A stretch of DNA of 64,000 nt, taken from assembly GCA_021325635.1 (NCBI GenBank), contig JAJPGV010000023.1:62001-126000 (forward strand), given 5' to 3'. The number at the start of each line of letters is the position of its first letter. Position 1 is the stretch's first letter. This DNA comes from Chloroflexota bacterium (lineage in GTDB: Bacteria; Chloroflexota; JAJPGV01). This document shows, in pieces, positions 41,006 through 50,659 of this stretch. The notes beneath the pieces were generated by a model that was given only the letters and a program-made list of their open reading frames with translations, was not told the origin of the DNA and ran no database searches. The position numbers and the translations under genes are program-made.

Positions 41006-41836
41006 ATGGATATGGACATCGCGGGCGTCCTGCAAGAGGCGCTGCCCTACATCAACTACTTTCTGGGCAAGACCGTCGTGGTCAAGATGGGCGGCAGCGC
41101 CCTGTCGTCCGAGCACACCGTCATTCAGGACGTCATGTGGCTCAAGAACCTGCAGGTCAACATCGTCCTGGTGCACGGTGGCGGAGACGACATTGGCAGG
41201 TGGCTGAAGCGCATCGGGAAGGAGACGCGGGCGGTCAAGGGTTTGCGCGTCACCGACGAGGAGACCATGGAAGTGGTCAAGATGGTGCTGGTGGGCAAGG
41301 TCCAGCAGGAGCTGGTGGCCATGATCAACGGGCTTGGCGGGGAGGCCGTCGGCATCAGCGGCATCGACGGCAAGCTGTTCGAGTGCGAGCGCTTCACCGG
41401 CGAGGGTGACCTGGGGCTCGTTGGCCGCATCAAGCGCGTTAACCTGCGGCCGGTGACGGCTGCGCTGAACGAAGGCTACATCCCGGTGGTCACGCCCATT
41501 GGCCTGGGCGAGGGCGGCGTCACCTACAACATCAACGCCGACCTGGGCGCGGGTGAGCTCGCCGCTGCCCTTCGCGCGGAGAAGCTCATCTTCCTCACCG
41601 ACGTGGTGGGGATATGCGACAAGGATGGCAAGCTGATTTCGGAGCTGAACACGGCCGACGTGCCGGAGCTCGTCGAATCCGGCGTGATAACCGGTGGAAT
41701 GCTGCCTAAAGTGGAGGCGGCCAGCCGCGCCTTGGAGCGCGTGAAGCGCGTGCACATCATCGATGGCCGCGTGCCCCACGCGCTCGTACGAGAGCTGTTC
41801 ACGGACAAGGGCGTCGGCACCATGGTCGTCCGCTAG
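41006..41836 (+). CDS. argB: Acetylglutamate kinase
   Basis: The 276-residue amino-acid kinase phosphorylates N-acetylglutamate. The N-terminal KTVVVKMGGSAL and VLVHGGGDDIGRWL (phosphate-binding Gly loops) are clear. Further on it has GLVGRIKRVN, YNINADLGAGELAAAL and FLTDVVGICD. GGMLPKVEAASRAL near the C-terminus contains the conserved Lys/Met region. An N-terminal helix (about residues 1-18) resembles the extension of arginine-sensitive hexameric enzymes, so feedback inhibition is plausible. argD, argF, argG and argH are not in the window. A 211-base gap without a recognised feature follows. Confidence 0.95.
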   Translation: MDMDIAGVLQEALPYINYFLGKTVVVKMGGSALSSEHTVIQDVMWLKNLQVNIVLVHGGGDDIGRWLKRIGKETRAVKGLRVTDEETMEVVKMVLVGKVQQELVAMINGLGGEAVGISGIDGKLFECERFTGEGDLGLVGRIKRVNLRPVTAALNEGYIPVVTPIGLGEGGVTYNINADLGAGELAAALRAEKLIFLTDVVGICDKDGKLISELNTADVPELVESGVITGGMLPKVEAASRALERVKRVHIIDGRVPHALVRELFTDKGVGTMVVR

Positions 41837-42047
41837 GCGCGATTGCCGGCATTGCTCGCTCTGTCCCAAACGTAGTCCCCACTCCTCCCCCAAAAGGCGC
41901 ATCAATACTCGCCGTTCGGGCGTGCTGCCGGCAACATCACCGGAGGTATGCTTGCGCGAGTAGCAAGCGTCCCCGTGGGCCGCGCCGTGAACTCGCCTGC
42001 AAACGCTTGGGAAACGCAGGGCGCAGCGGGGGATTTGGGGGAGATAA

Positions 42048-42800
42048 ATGCTGGATCGCGCAAATCCGCAGGCCATAGAAGAGCTGTCGCTGAACGAGTG
42101 GCCGGCGATGCACACCGTGCTCCACGACGGCTGGATCTTGCGTTCCGCGGCTGGCTATACCAGGCGGGCAAACTCCGTGAGTCCGCTGTATCCGTCCGTT
42201 CTGCCCCTGGCATCCAAGGTGAGATATTGCGAAGGCTTCTACCGCGAGCAGGGGCAGGTGGCTACGTTCAAATTGACGCCAGCGGCGTTACCGGCGGGCC
42301 TCGATGGCTTCTTGGCTCGTCGCGGCTACCGCAAACATGGGTTGACCAGCGTCCAGGTCATGGACCTGCACGTCGTGGATGACACGGCCGGCGCTGGTGT
42401 CGCGATCGAAAGCAGCGGCCAGGACGGATGGCTGGAGCTGTACGGCCAGATCAACGGAGAGCGCCCGGATCGGCAGCAGGCCCTGGCAGCCATGCTGGAC
42501 CGGATGCCGTGGCAGCATGGTTTCGCCTCACTGACGCTCGATGGCGAGGCAGCAGCGGTCGGGCTGGGTGTTGTCCAGGGCGAGCACCTGGGCTTGCTGA
42601 ACATCGCTACTGCTCCGAAGTGGCGCAACCTCGGCTTCGCCCGGCGGGTGGTGACGGCGCTGCTGGCCTGGGGCCGGGAACAGGGCGCGAGGCGGGCGCA
42701 CCTCTCGGTCTTGAGCCGCAACGCGACCGCGCTCATCCTCTACTCCCGCGTCGGCTTCGTGGAGCAGTACCGCTACTGGTACCGCGTCAAAGCCGCCTGA
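42048..42800 (+). CDS. GNAT-family N-acetyltransferase
   Basis: The 250-residue protein has an N-terminal region (about 1-125) containing LSLNEWPAMHTVLHDGWILR and a C-terminal GNAT fold with the acetyl-CoA motif WRNLGFARRVVTALLAW. The end, SRNATALILYSRVGFVEQYR, is the usual motif B. The N-terminal W-P...DGWxLR signature is typical of a bacterial two-domain GNAT group of unknown substrate. GGGGGAGAT lies just before the ATG. It is followed by a strong bidirectional terminator shared with glnA. Confidence 0.9.
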   Translation: MLDRANPQAIEELSLNEWPAMHTVLHDGWILRSAAGYTRRANSVSPLYPSVLPLASKVRYCEGFYREQGQVATFKLTPAALPAGLDGFLARRGYRKHGLTSVQVMDLHVVDDTAGAGVAIESSGQDGWLELYGQINGERPDRQQALAAMLDRMPWQHGFASLTLDGEAAAVGLGVVQGEHLGLLNIATAPKWRNLGFARRVVTALLAWGREQGARRAHLSVLSRNATALILYSRVGFVEQYRYWYRVKAA

Positions 42801-42824
42801 CTAGCCCCCGCGTGTCCTGAAACC

Positions 42825-42860
42825 AAAAGAGGCAGCCCGGATCTCCCGGGCTGCCTCTTC
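42825..42860. terminator. Bidirectional intrinsic terminator between GNAT and glnA
   Basis: AAGAGGCAGCCCGG (42828-42841) and its exact complement (42847-42860) form a 14-bp stem with a 5-base loop. A minus-strand T-rich flank (CTTTTGGTTTC) serves glnA, and a short CTTCAAT follows on the plus strand. The genes converge here. Confidence 0.9.
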
Positions 42861-42882
42861 AATAGAAGCTGGGTTGACGTCC

Positions 42883-44292
42883 CTATATGTCGTAGTACAT
42901 GTGGAATTCGTAGGGATGGGGCCGGAGCGAGAGCTGGACCAGCTGGTCGTGCTTGAAGGCCAGCCAGCTCTCGATCAGGTCGCGGGTGAAGACGTCGCCG
43001 CGGAGCAGGTAGCTGTGGTCGCTCTCCAGGGCCGCCAGCACCTCGCCCAGTGAGCCCGGCGCCGACTTGACCTTCGACGCCTCTTCCGGCTCCAGCTCGT
43101 ACAGATCCTTGTCGATCGGTGTGGGCGGCTCGATCTTGTTCTGGATGCCGTCCAGGCCGGCCATCAGCATGGCTGAGAAGGCGAGGTAGGGGTTGCAGGA
43201 CGGATCCGGAATGCGGAACTCGAGGCGCTTGGCCTTAGGGGACTTGGAGTACATAGGGATGCGGATGCAGGCGCTGCGGTTACGGGCTGAGTACATCAGG
43301 TTCACCGGCGCTTCGAAGCCCGGTACCAGCCGGCGGTAGCTGTTGGTAGTCGGCGCGGCGAAGGCCAGGATGGAGGGCACGTGCTTCAGCAGACCGCCGA
43401 TGTACCAGCGGCAGGTCTGGCTGATGCCGGCGTACTGGTCGGCTTCATCGTAGAAGGTGTTGGTCCCTTCCTTCCAGATGGATTGATGGCAGTGCATGCC
43501 CGAGCCGTTGTCGCCGAATAGCGGCTTCGGCATGAACGTGGCCGTGTAGCCATGCTCGTAGGCGACGTTCTTGACGATGTACTTGTACATCATCAGCTGG
43601 TCGGCCATCTTGGTGAGCGTGGTGAAGCGCATGTCGATCTCGGCCTGGCCCGCGGTGCCCACCTCGTGGTGCTGAACCTCGACCTTGATGCCCGCGTCTT
43701 CCATCTTGAGGATCATTTCGCTGCGGAGGTCTTGCAGCTTGTCCATCGGGGCTACCGGGAAGTAGCCCTCCTTGTAGCGAGGGCGGTAGCCCAGGCCGGG
43801 CTCGCCGCTGTTCCAGATGCCCTCCTCCGAATCGATCTCGTAGAAGGCGCTGTGGCTGGTCAGATCGAAGCTGATGCTGTTGAAGATGTAGAACTCCGCC
43901 TCGGGCCCGAAGAAGATCGTGTCGCCGATGCCGGTACTCTTCAGATAGGCTTCGGCCTTCTGGGCAATGTGCCGCGGGTCCTTGCTGTACGGCTTCCCGC
44001 TGATGGGATCGACGATGTCGCAGATGATGCTCAGCGTCGGGATCTTGCAGGCGGGGTCCACAACGGCGGTATTCGGGTCGGGGATGAGCAGCATGTCGCT
44101 CTCATTGATCTTCTGGAAGCCGCGGATGGACGAGCCGTCGAACCCCAGGCCTTCAGTGAAGGTGGATGTGTCGAGCTCGCTGGCGGGAATGGAGAAATGC
44201 TGCCAGGTGCCTGGCATGTCGACGAACTTGACGTCGATGATCTTGAGATCCTGGGCTTTGACGAGCTTCAGAATCTCTTCGGGGGTGGACAT
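42883..44292 (-). CDS. glnA: Glutamine synthetase, type I
   Basis: The 469-residue dodecameric GS-I makes glutamine from glutamate and ammonia. Visible elements are [26 protein letters not shown] (metal Glu), [36 protein letters not shown] and [27 protein letters not shown] carries the catalytic Arg residues. [10 protein letters not shown] has the Tyr at the place adenylylated in the beta subclass, so GlnE-type control is possible. A perfect AGGAGGT ribosome site precedes the start. It diverges from the LigA-like gene, with a 147-base gap. Confidence 0.97.
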   Translation of the reverse strand: MSTPEEILKLVKAQDLKIIDVKFVDMPGTWQHFSIPASELDTSTFTEGLGFDGSSIRGFQKINESDMLLIPDPNTAVVDPACKIPTLSIICDIVDPISGKPYSKDPRHIAQKAEAYLKSTGIGDTIFFGPEAEFYIFNSISFDLTSHSAFYEIDSEEGIWNSGEPGLGYRPRYKEGYFPVAPMDKLQDLRSEMILKMEDAGIKVEVQHHEVGTAGQAEIDMRFTTLTKMADQLMMYKYIVKNVAYEHGYTATFMPKPLFGDNGSGMHCHQSIWKEGTNTFYDEADQYAGISQTCRWYIGGLLKHVPSILAFAAPTTNSYRRLVPGFEAPVNLMYSARNRSACIRIPMYSKSPKAKRLEFRIPDPSCNPYLAFSAMLMAGLDGIQNKIEPPTPIDKDLYELEPEEASKVKSAPGSLGEVLAALESDHSYLLRGDVFTRDLIESWLAFKHDQLVQLSLRPHPYEFHMYYDI

Positions 44293-44439
44293 CTAAGACG
44301 ACCTCCTAAAATGGGCAATACCGCAAAATGTTAAGCCGTCACCGAGGCCGCGTCATCGGCAAAGTGCTCAACCAGGGGCAGTGCCAATTATGCACTTTGT
44401 ACAAGAGGTCATCAAACTGACCAACCGCGAGCGCCTGGG

Positions 44440-44706
44440 ATGAGCTGGTACTGGATGAACCAGGCCATGGCGGAGCTGCACCTCGCCGCCAACCGTGAGT
44501 TCTTCGCAGCCGATCCGGACCGCTATCTCGCGGCCTTCGATCTGACCGACGAAGAGCGCCGGGCGCTGCGCCAGCGGGACATCCTCAAGCTCTGGGATCT
44601 GGGTGCGCAGCCCTACATCCTGCGCGGCTTTCAACGTCGCAACGGCATTTCGGATGCCGACTTCAATGCGGCGCTTGCGGGCCGAACGTACTCCGGGAAC
44701 CTGTAA
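44440..44706 (+). CDS. LigA-like (extradiol dioxygenase alpha-subunit) small protein, orphan
   Basis: The 88-residue all-helical protein resembles LigA, the small subunit of class III extradiol dioxygenases (LigAB), as in AANREFFAADPDRYLAAFDL and DEERRALRQRDILKLWDLGA. LigA normally caps the active site of the LigB catalytic subunit. No LigB gene is near. Similar small helical domains also occur alone, with unknown function. The ATG before SWYWMNQ is used. It lies 131 bases upstream of hrcA, whose promoter and CIRCE element fill that gap. Confidence 0.7.
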   Translation: MSWYWMNQAMAELHLAANREFFAADPDRYLAAFDLTDEERRALRQRDILKLWDLGAQPYILRGFQRRNGISDADFNAALAGRTYSGNL

Positions 44707-44770
44707 CGCGCTGCTGGCCGGCGGCTGCTTCGGACGGCCCGTTTGCGCGCATCCACTGGCTGCGGCGCTC

Positions 44771-44799
44771 TTGCAAACGCAACCGCTGAGTGCTAGCAT
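44771..44799 (+). promoter_or_regulatory. hrcA promoter
   Basis: TTGCAA (44771-44776) and TAGCAT (44794-44799) are separated by exactly 17 bases, with a TG two bases before the -10 hexamer. The predicted transcript starts near 44806, immediately ahead of the CIRCE element, so CIRCE lies in the 5' leader. An additional HrcA half-site, GAGTGCTAG (44788-44796), overlaps the -10. Confidence 0.75.
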
Positions 44800-44807
44800 T
44801 TGAGCCG

Positions 44808-44834
44808 TTAGCACTCAAGGGTGTTGACTGCTAA
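44808..44834. promoter_or_regulatory. CIRCE operator (HrcA binding site)
   Basis: TTAGCACTC-N9-GACTGCTAA matches the CIRCE consensus TTAGCACTC-N9-GAGTGCTAA with one mismatch in the right arm. It lies four bases before the hrcA ATG. HrcA bound here would repress its own heat-shock operon. Confidence 0.95.
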
Positions 44835-44837
44835 AAG

Positions 44838-45863
44838 ATGCTGACAGACCGCCGAAGAGACATCCTCAAACTGATTGTTGAGGACTATGTGAGTTCGGCC
44901 CTTCCTGTCTCCTCTGAATCCATTGCGCGGAAGATGCTCGTTCCGGTGAGCTCGGCGACGGTGCGCAACGAGATGGCTGCGCTGGAGGACGAGGGCTACA
45001 TCGAGCAGCCGCACACGTCCGCCGGCCGCGTGCCATCGGACAGGGGCTATCGCTACTTCGTGGAATTCCTCATGCCCGAGGATCGGCTGACGGCCGACGA
45101 AGAGCGGATGATTACCCACCAGTTCTACCAGGTCCATCTGGACACCGATCAATGGGTGCGGCTGGCGGCCGCTGTGCTCGCCAGAGCGGCGATGAACGCG
45201 GCCGTCATCACGGTGCCGAAGGTGCTGGACGTGAAGCTCAAGCACGTGCAGATCGTCCAGGTGCAATCCCGCCTGGCGCTGCTGGTGATGGTGTTCGACC
45301 GCGGTCTGTTGCGGCAGCGCTTCCTGGGCCTCGAGGGCGACCTGGCTCAAGAAGACTTGACCCGCATCGCCAACCGGATCAACGCCGAATGCGGCGGCCG
45401 GAACCTGCGCGGCGTCAAGCGCAAGCTGGCGCAGTTCAGCGGATTCGAACGCGAGGTGATCGACCAGCTCGTGGCCGAGATGCGAGAAGTGGAGACGCCC
45501 ACGCCGGAGCAGATCGTGCGCGACGGCATGCTGAACATCATGGCCCAGCCCGAATTCGCCCAGACCGAGCGGGTTCGGCAGTTCCTGTCGATCTTCGAGT
45601 CGGGGCGGATGCTGGAAGGTGTGCTGGCGGAGGTGCTGGCCAATGAAGGCGTGCGCGTCATCATTGGCTCCGAGAACAAGTCGGATGACATGCGGCAGTG
45701 CAGCGTCGTGCTGAGCCGCTACGGTCGGGACGGCGAGGCAGAGGGCGTCCTCGGCATCGTGGGGCCCAGGCGGATGCCATATTCACGGGTGATCTCCACG
45801 GTCCGCTACACGGCGTCGATCCTGGAGGACCTTATCCACGCGGTCTACGGCAGCGAAGACTGA
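44838..45863 (+). CDS. hrcA: HrcA heat-inducible transcription repressor
   Basis: The 341-residue repressor has an N-terminal winged helix (RRDILKLIVEDYVSSALPVS, VSSATVRNEMAALEDEGYIE) and the HrcA effector domain. SAGRVPSDRGYRYFVEFLM and the C-terminal GPRRMPYSRVISTVRYTASI are typical. It binds CIRCE and is kept active by chaperones. The start is the ATG just after CIRCE. There is no clear Shine-Dalgarno, and the leader is only about 30 bases. grpE follows after 22 bases in the same transcript. Confidence 0.97.
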   Translation: MLTDRRRDILKLIVEDYVSSALPVSSESIARKMLVPVSSATVRNEMAALEDEGYIEQPHTSAGRVPSDRGYRYFVEFLMPEDRLTADEERMITHQFYQVHLDTDQWVRLAAAVLARAAMNAAVITVPKVLDVKLKHVQIVQVQSRLALLVMVFDRGLLRQRFLGLEGDLAQEDLTRIANRINAECGGRNLRGVKRKLAQFSGFEREVIDQLVAEMREVETPTPEQIVRDGMLNIMAQPEFAQTERVRQFLSIFESGRMLEGVLAEVLANEGVRVIIGSENKSDDMRQCSVVLSRYGRDGEAEGVLGIVGPRRMPYSRVISTVRYTASILEDLIHAVYGSED

Positions 45864-45885
45864 GGCCGCGAACGGAGATTCGGAG

Positions 45886-46521
45886 ATGAATACACAGAAG
45901 CAACATGAGCGCCAGCGGGCGGCCGAAGCCGCCCAGGACATCGCGGCTGAAGCCGCCGCTCAGCTGATGGACGAGCAGGCCGCCACCTTCGATAAGCAGG
46001 CGAAGGATGCAGACGCCGAGGGAGCGGCGGCGGCCACTTCGGAGGAGCAGGAAGTCGAACGGCTCCGCGTCGACCTGGACGCCGAAACCGCCAAGTCTGC
46101 CGAGTACCTGGCACAGTGGCACAGGACGGCCGCCGACTTCGCCAACTTCAAGCGGCGCAGCGAGCAGGAGCGAAGCGAGCTGGCCAAGCTGTTCAATGAG
46201 TCGCTGGTGAAAGCGCTGCTGCCCGTGCTGGACAACTTCGAGCGAGCATTGGGTTCGCTGCCGCCTGAGCTGAAGACCCACAGCTGGGTGGAGGGCGTGA
46301 GCCTGACCGAGAAACAGCTGCGCTCCACGTTGGAAAAAGAGGGGCTCTCCGCGATCGAGGCGCTGGGCCAGACGTTCGATCCCAACATGCACGAGGCCGT
46401 AGCTCACGAGGTCTCGGATCAACACGAAGAAGGTTGCGTGATCGAGGAGTTCCAGAAGGGATACAAGCTCCACGATCGAGTGATCCGCCCTTCCATGGTG
46501 AAGGTTTCAAGGAGGAGTTAA
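45886..46521 (+). CDS. grpE: GrpE nucleotide exchange factor
   Basis: The 211-residue DnaK co-chaperone has an N-terminal acidic, Ala-rich coiled-coil (about 1-90). The conserved dimer helix follows with YLAQWHRTAADFANFKRRSE and LLPVLDNFERALGS. The C-terminal beta domain has GQTFDPNMHEAVAHEVSDQ and GYKLHDRVIRPSMVKVS, which contacts the DnaK ATPase domain. GGAG precedes ATG 45886. The stop is three bases before the dnaK ATG, implying coupled translation. The N-terminal tail is longer than in E. coli. Confidence 0.97.
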   Translation: MNTQKQHERQRAAEAAQDIAAEAAAQLMDEQAATFDKQAKDADAEGAAAATSEEQEVERLRVDLDAETAKSAEYLAQWHRTAADFANFKRRSEQERSELAKLFNESLVKALLPVLDNFERALGSLPPELKTHSWVEGVSLTEKQLRSTLEKEGLSAIEALGQTFDPNMHEAVAHEVSDQHEEGCVIEEFQKGYKLHDRVIRPSMVKVSRRS

Positions 46522-46524
46522 TAC

Positions 46525-48447
<1,923 letters not shown>

Positions 48448-48448
48448 T

Positions 48449-48483
48449 GGTCAGGGGTCAGGGACCGGGGCCCAGGGCTCAGG
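48449..48483 (+). repeat. Five tandem degenerate heptamers between dnaK and dnaJ
   Basis: Units GGTCAGG, GGTCAGG, GACCGGG, GCCCAGG and GCTCAGG follow the dnaK stop without spacers. The consensus GNYCAGG is like the tract just after argC (39511-39544). Confidence 0.6.
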
Positions 48484-48529
48484 TCCACACGTTGCGCGGC
48501 CGCAACGCGGTCGAGGATAGGACCTAACC

Positions 48530-49666
48530 GTGGCCACCGCGTCCAAGCGCGACTACTACGAGGTCCTAGGCGTAGCTCGAACGGCCAGCGACGACGACAT
48601 CAAGAAGGCGTTCCGCCGGCTCGCTCGGCAGTATCACCCCGACGTGAACAAGAGCAAGGACGCCGAGGCGCAATTCAAGGAGATCAATGAGGCCTACGAG
48701 GTGCTCAGCGACCCCCAGAAGCGCCAGATGTACGACCAGTTCGGACACGACGGTCCGCGAATGGGCGCGGGCGCAGGCTTCGACAGCTTTGGCTTCGGCG
48801 GCTTCAACGACATCTTCCAGACGTTCTTTGGAGGGCAGGCCGCGGGCCGGCGTGGGCCTCAGCGCGGCACCGACCTGCGCTACAACCTCACGCTGACCTT
48901 CGAGGAAGCGGTCTTCGGGATCGACAAGGAGCTCGACATACCCCGCGCGGAGACCTGCGGCGCCTGTCAGGGCAGCGGCGCGGAGCCTGGCACCTCGCCG
49001 TCGCGCTGCCCGAGCTGCAATGGCACGGGCGAGATTCGTCGGGTGCAGCAGTCGATCTTCGGGCAGTTCGTGAACGTGGTCATGTGCGAGCGCTGTCAGG
49101 GCGAGGGCCGCGTGATCACCACGCCCTGCCAGACCTGTCGCGGTGGTGGACGCGTACGCGTCACCAAGCGGGTATCGCTGAAGGTGCCCGCGGGCGTGGA
49201 TACGGGCTCTCAGATCCGGCTGACCGGTGAGGGTGAGGCCGGTCCCCGCGGCGGGCCGAACGGCAACCTGTACGTCAGCATCACGGTGAGGAAACATGCC
49301 TTCTTCGAGCGCGACGGCCAGGACATCCTCTACAAGCTGCCGATCAACTTCGCCCAGGCGGCTCTGGGGGACGAGGTGGAAGTGCCCACCATCGACGGCA
49401 AAGTGATGCTGAAGATCCCGGCCGGTACGCAGGGCGGCAAGGTGTTTCGGCTGAAGGACAAGGGCGTGCCCAACGTCCGCGGCGGCGGCAGAGGCGACCA
49501 GCATGTGTTCGTCAACGTCGTCACCCCAACCGAGCTCTCGGCAAAAGAGCGAGAGCTGTTCGAGCAGCTGCGCAGCGTGAGCAAGAAGGCACCGCTTCCG
49601 GGCGATAGGGAAAAGAGCGGGGGCATCTTCGACAAGGTCAAGGGCGCGTTCGGGGTCGGCGAGTAG
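48530..49666 (+). CDS. dnaJ: DnaJ co-chaperone (Hsp40, type I)
   Basis: The 378-residue protein has a J domain with the HPD triad ([12 protein letters not shown], about residue 35) and a Gly/Phe region. Four CxxCxGxG zinc repeats are present ([32 protein letters not shown]). The C-terminal substrate domains have [20 protein letters not shown]. It stimulates DnaK ATPase and holds unfolded clients. The GTG start is set by J-domain alignment ([11 protein letters not shown]). The 82-base gap from dnaK contains the heptamer tract. Confidence 0.97.
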   Translation: MATASKRDYYEVLGVARTASDDDIKKAFRRLARQYHPDVNKSKDAEAQFKEINEAYEVLSDPQKRQMYDQFGHDGPRMGAGAGFDSFGFGGFNDIFQTFFGGQAAGRRGPQRGTDLRYNLTLTFEEAVFGIDKELDIPRAETCGACQGSGAEPGTSPSRCPSCNGTGEIRRVQQSIFGQFVNVVMCERCQGEGRVITTPCQTCRGGGRVRVTKRVSLKVPAGVDTGSQIRLTGEGEAGPRGGPNGNLYVSITVRKHAFFERDGQDILYKLPINFAQAALGDEVEVPTIDGKVMLKIPAGTQGGKVFRLKDKGVPNVRGGGRGDQHVFVNVVTPTELSAKERELFEQLRSVSKKAPLPGDREKSGGIFDKVKGAFGVGE

Positions 49667-49697
49667 CCGCCGAAGGCAGCCGGAAAGAGGGCAGTTC

Positions 49698-50084
49698 GTG
49701 GCTTCACCGGCCGTCGCCAGGAAGCTTCTGCTGAAGCCGGGGCACAAGGCGTGGGTGCTCAATGCGCCCAATGGCTATGTCGAAAGCCTGGATCCCCTGC
49801 CCGAGGGCGTGGAGCTGTCCGCAACTGCGCCCGCGGAGTGTGACTTCGTGCAGCTCTTCGTGAGGGATTCCGCCGAGCTCGAGCAGCTGCTGCCGCAAGC
49901 GGTTGCCTCCTGCAAGCCGGATGGGCTGTTGTGGGTTTGCTACCTCAAAGGCGGCAAGCGGGCGGGCACTGACCTCAACCGGGACGTCCTGTGGGCGAAG
50001 ATGGGCGAGCGTGGGCTCACCGGTGTCACGCTGGTGGCGATCGACGGCGATTGGTCGGCGATGCGCTTTCGCTGGCAGCCGTAA
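49698..50084 (+). CDS. DUF3052-like small protein
   Basis: The 128-residue soluble protein begins VARKLLLKPGHKAWVLNAPN and continues with LPEGVEL and a strand-helix alternation ending AIDGDWSAMRFRW. This matches DUF3052-type proteins in outline (kLgiKpG..v.llnaPeg ... D..wsglrf). The function is unknown; members are near regulatory and stress genes. GTG 49698 is used. It lies 31 bases after dnaJ, so read-through from the heat-shock operon is plausible. Confidence 0.75.
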   Translation: MASPAVARKLLLKPGHKAWVLNAPNGYVESLDPLPEGVELSATAPAECDFVQLFVRDSAELEQLLPQAVASCKPDGLLWVCYLKGGKRAGTDLNRDVLWAKMGERGLTGVTLVAIDGDWSAMRFRWQP

Positions 50085-50191
50085 TCCTCTCCCATCCTGC
50101 TCGTCTTCCTGAAATTTCCTCCCCGTTCATGTGGCGTTTACGCCGCTCCGGCCACACTGTGCCGCAGCGAATCGATCGGAGGAAGAACGTA

Positions 50192-50356
50192 GTGAGCACC
50201 TGTCCGGAATGTCTCCGCCACCCCGCAGCGCTGCTGAAGGGGGCATCGCTGTGCGTGTTCCACTTCCAGTTGCTTGCCCAGGCACGCCGCTCTGATGACC
50301 CGCGACTTCGGCCGGTCGCGCCCGTGATCTGCCTGGCCGCCGACCGCCCCATCTAG
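50192..50356 (+). CDS. Tiny Cys-containing protein (54 residues)
   Basis: GTG 50192 is preceded by a strong GGAGGAAG (50178-50185) six bases away. The product starts VSTCPECLRHPAALLKGASL and continues CVFHFQLLAQARR. A CxxC plus Cys and His residues a short distance apart (CPEC-x-x-H ... CVFH) could form a small zinc site. There is no membrane segment. It is missed if the longer in-frame upstream extension is taken. Function unknown. Confidence 0.6.
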   Translation: MSTCPECLRHPAALLKGASLCVFHFQLLAQARRSDDPRLRPVAPVICLAADRPI

Positions 50357-50376
50357 CGCGGAAACCGGTGCTTGAG

Positions 50377-50541
50377 ATGCTAGCCGACGCCCCGAACCCT
50401 CGCTGTATCGGCCACCTGCCACTCGACTACTACCTGGGGGTGTCAGCCGCGCGGCGGCGCTCCTGGCCGGCTTGGCTCACGGCCGTTGGCCTGGCAGTGG
50501 CGACGCTGGCCGTGCTGCACTGGCTGCCGTTCCTCGCCTAG
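50377..50541 (+). CDS. Tiny single-pass membrane protein (54 residues)
   Basis: ATG 50377 (or GTG 50368) opens a frame with a basic/polar N-half including RCIGHLPLDYYLGVSAARRR. One C-terminal transmembrane helix, AWLTAVGLAVATLAVLHWLP, follows, with positive charges before it, so the C-terminus would lie outside. It begins 20 bases after the tiny Cys protein, suggesting a pair. No family is recognised. The ribosome site is weak. Confidence 0.5.
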   Translation: MLADAPNPRCIGHLPLDYYLGVSAARRRSWPAWLTAVGLAVATLAVLHWLPFLA

Positions 50542-50659
50542 TCGCCGAGCCGCCGACTTTCCGTGACCCAGCGCGCGGCCCGAGCACGTAGAATGGGCCT
50601 CCGAGGCCGATCCTGCCCGCCGGCCGCAGGGTCAGACTTTGTGAGGAGGACTCAACGGT

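Noticed and set aside
40655-42115. 486-codon minus-strand frame opposite argJ/argB
   Set aside because: Shadow of argB/argJ; His/Asp/Leu-rich, no motif.
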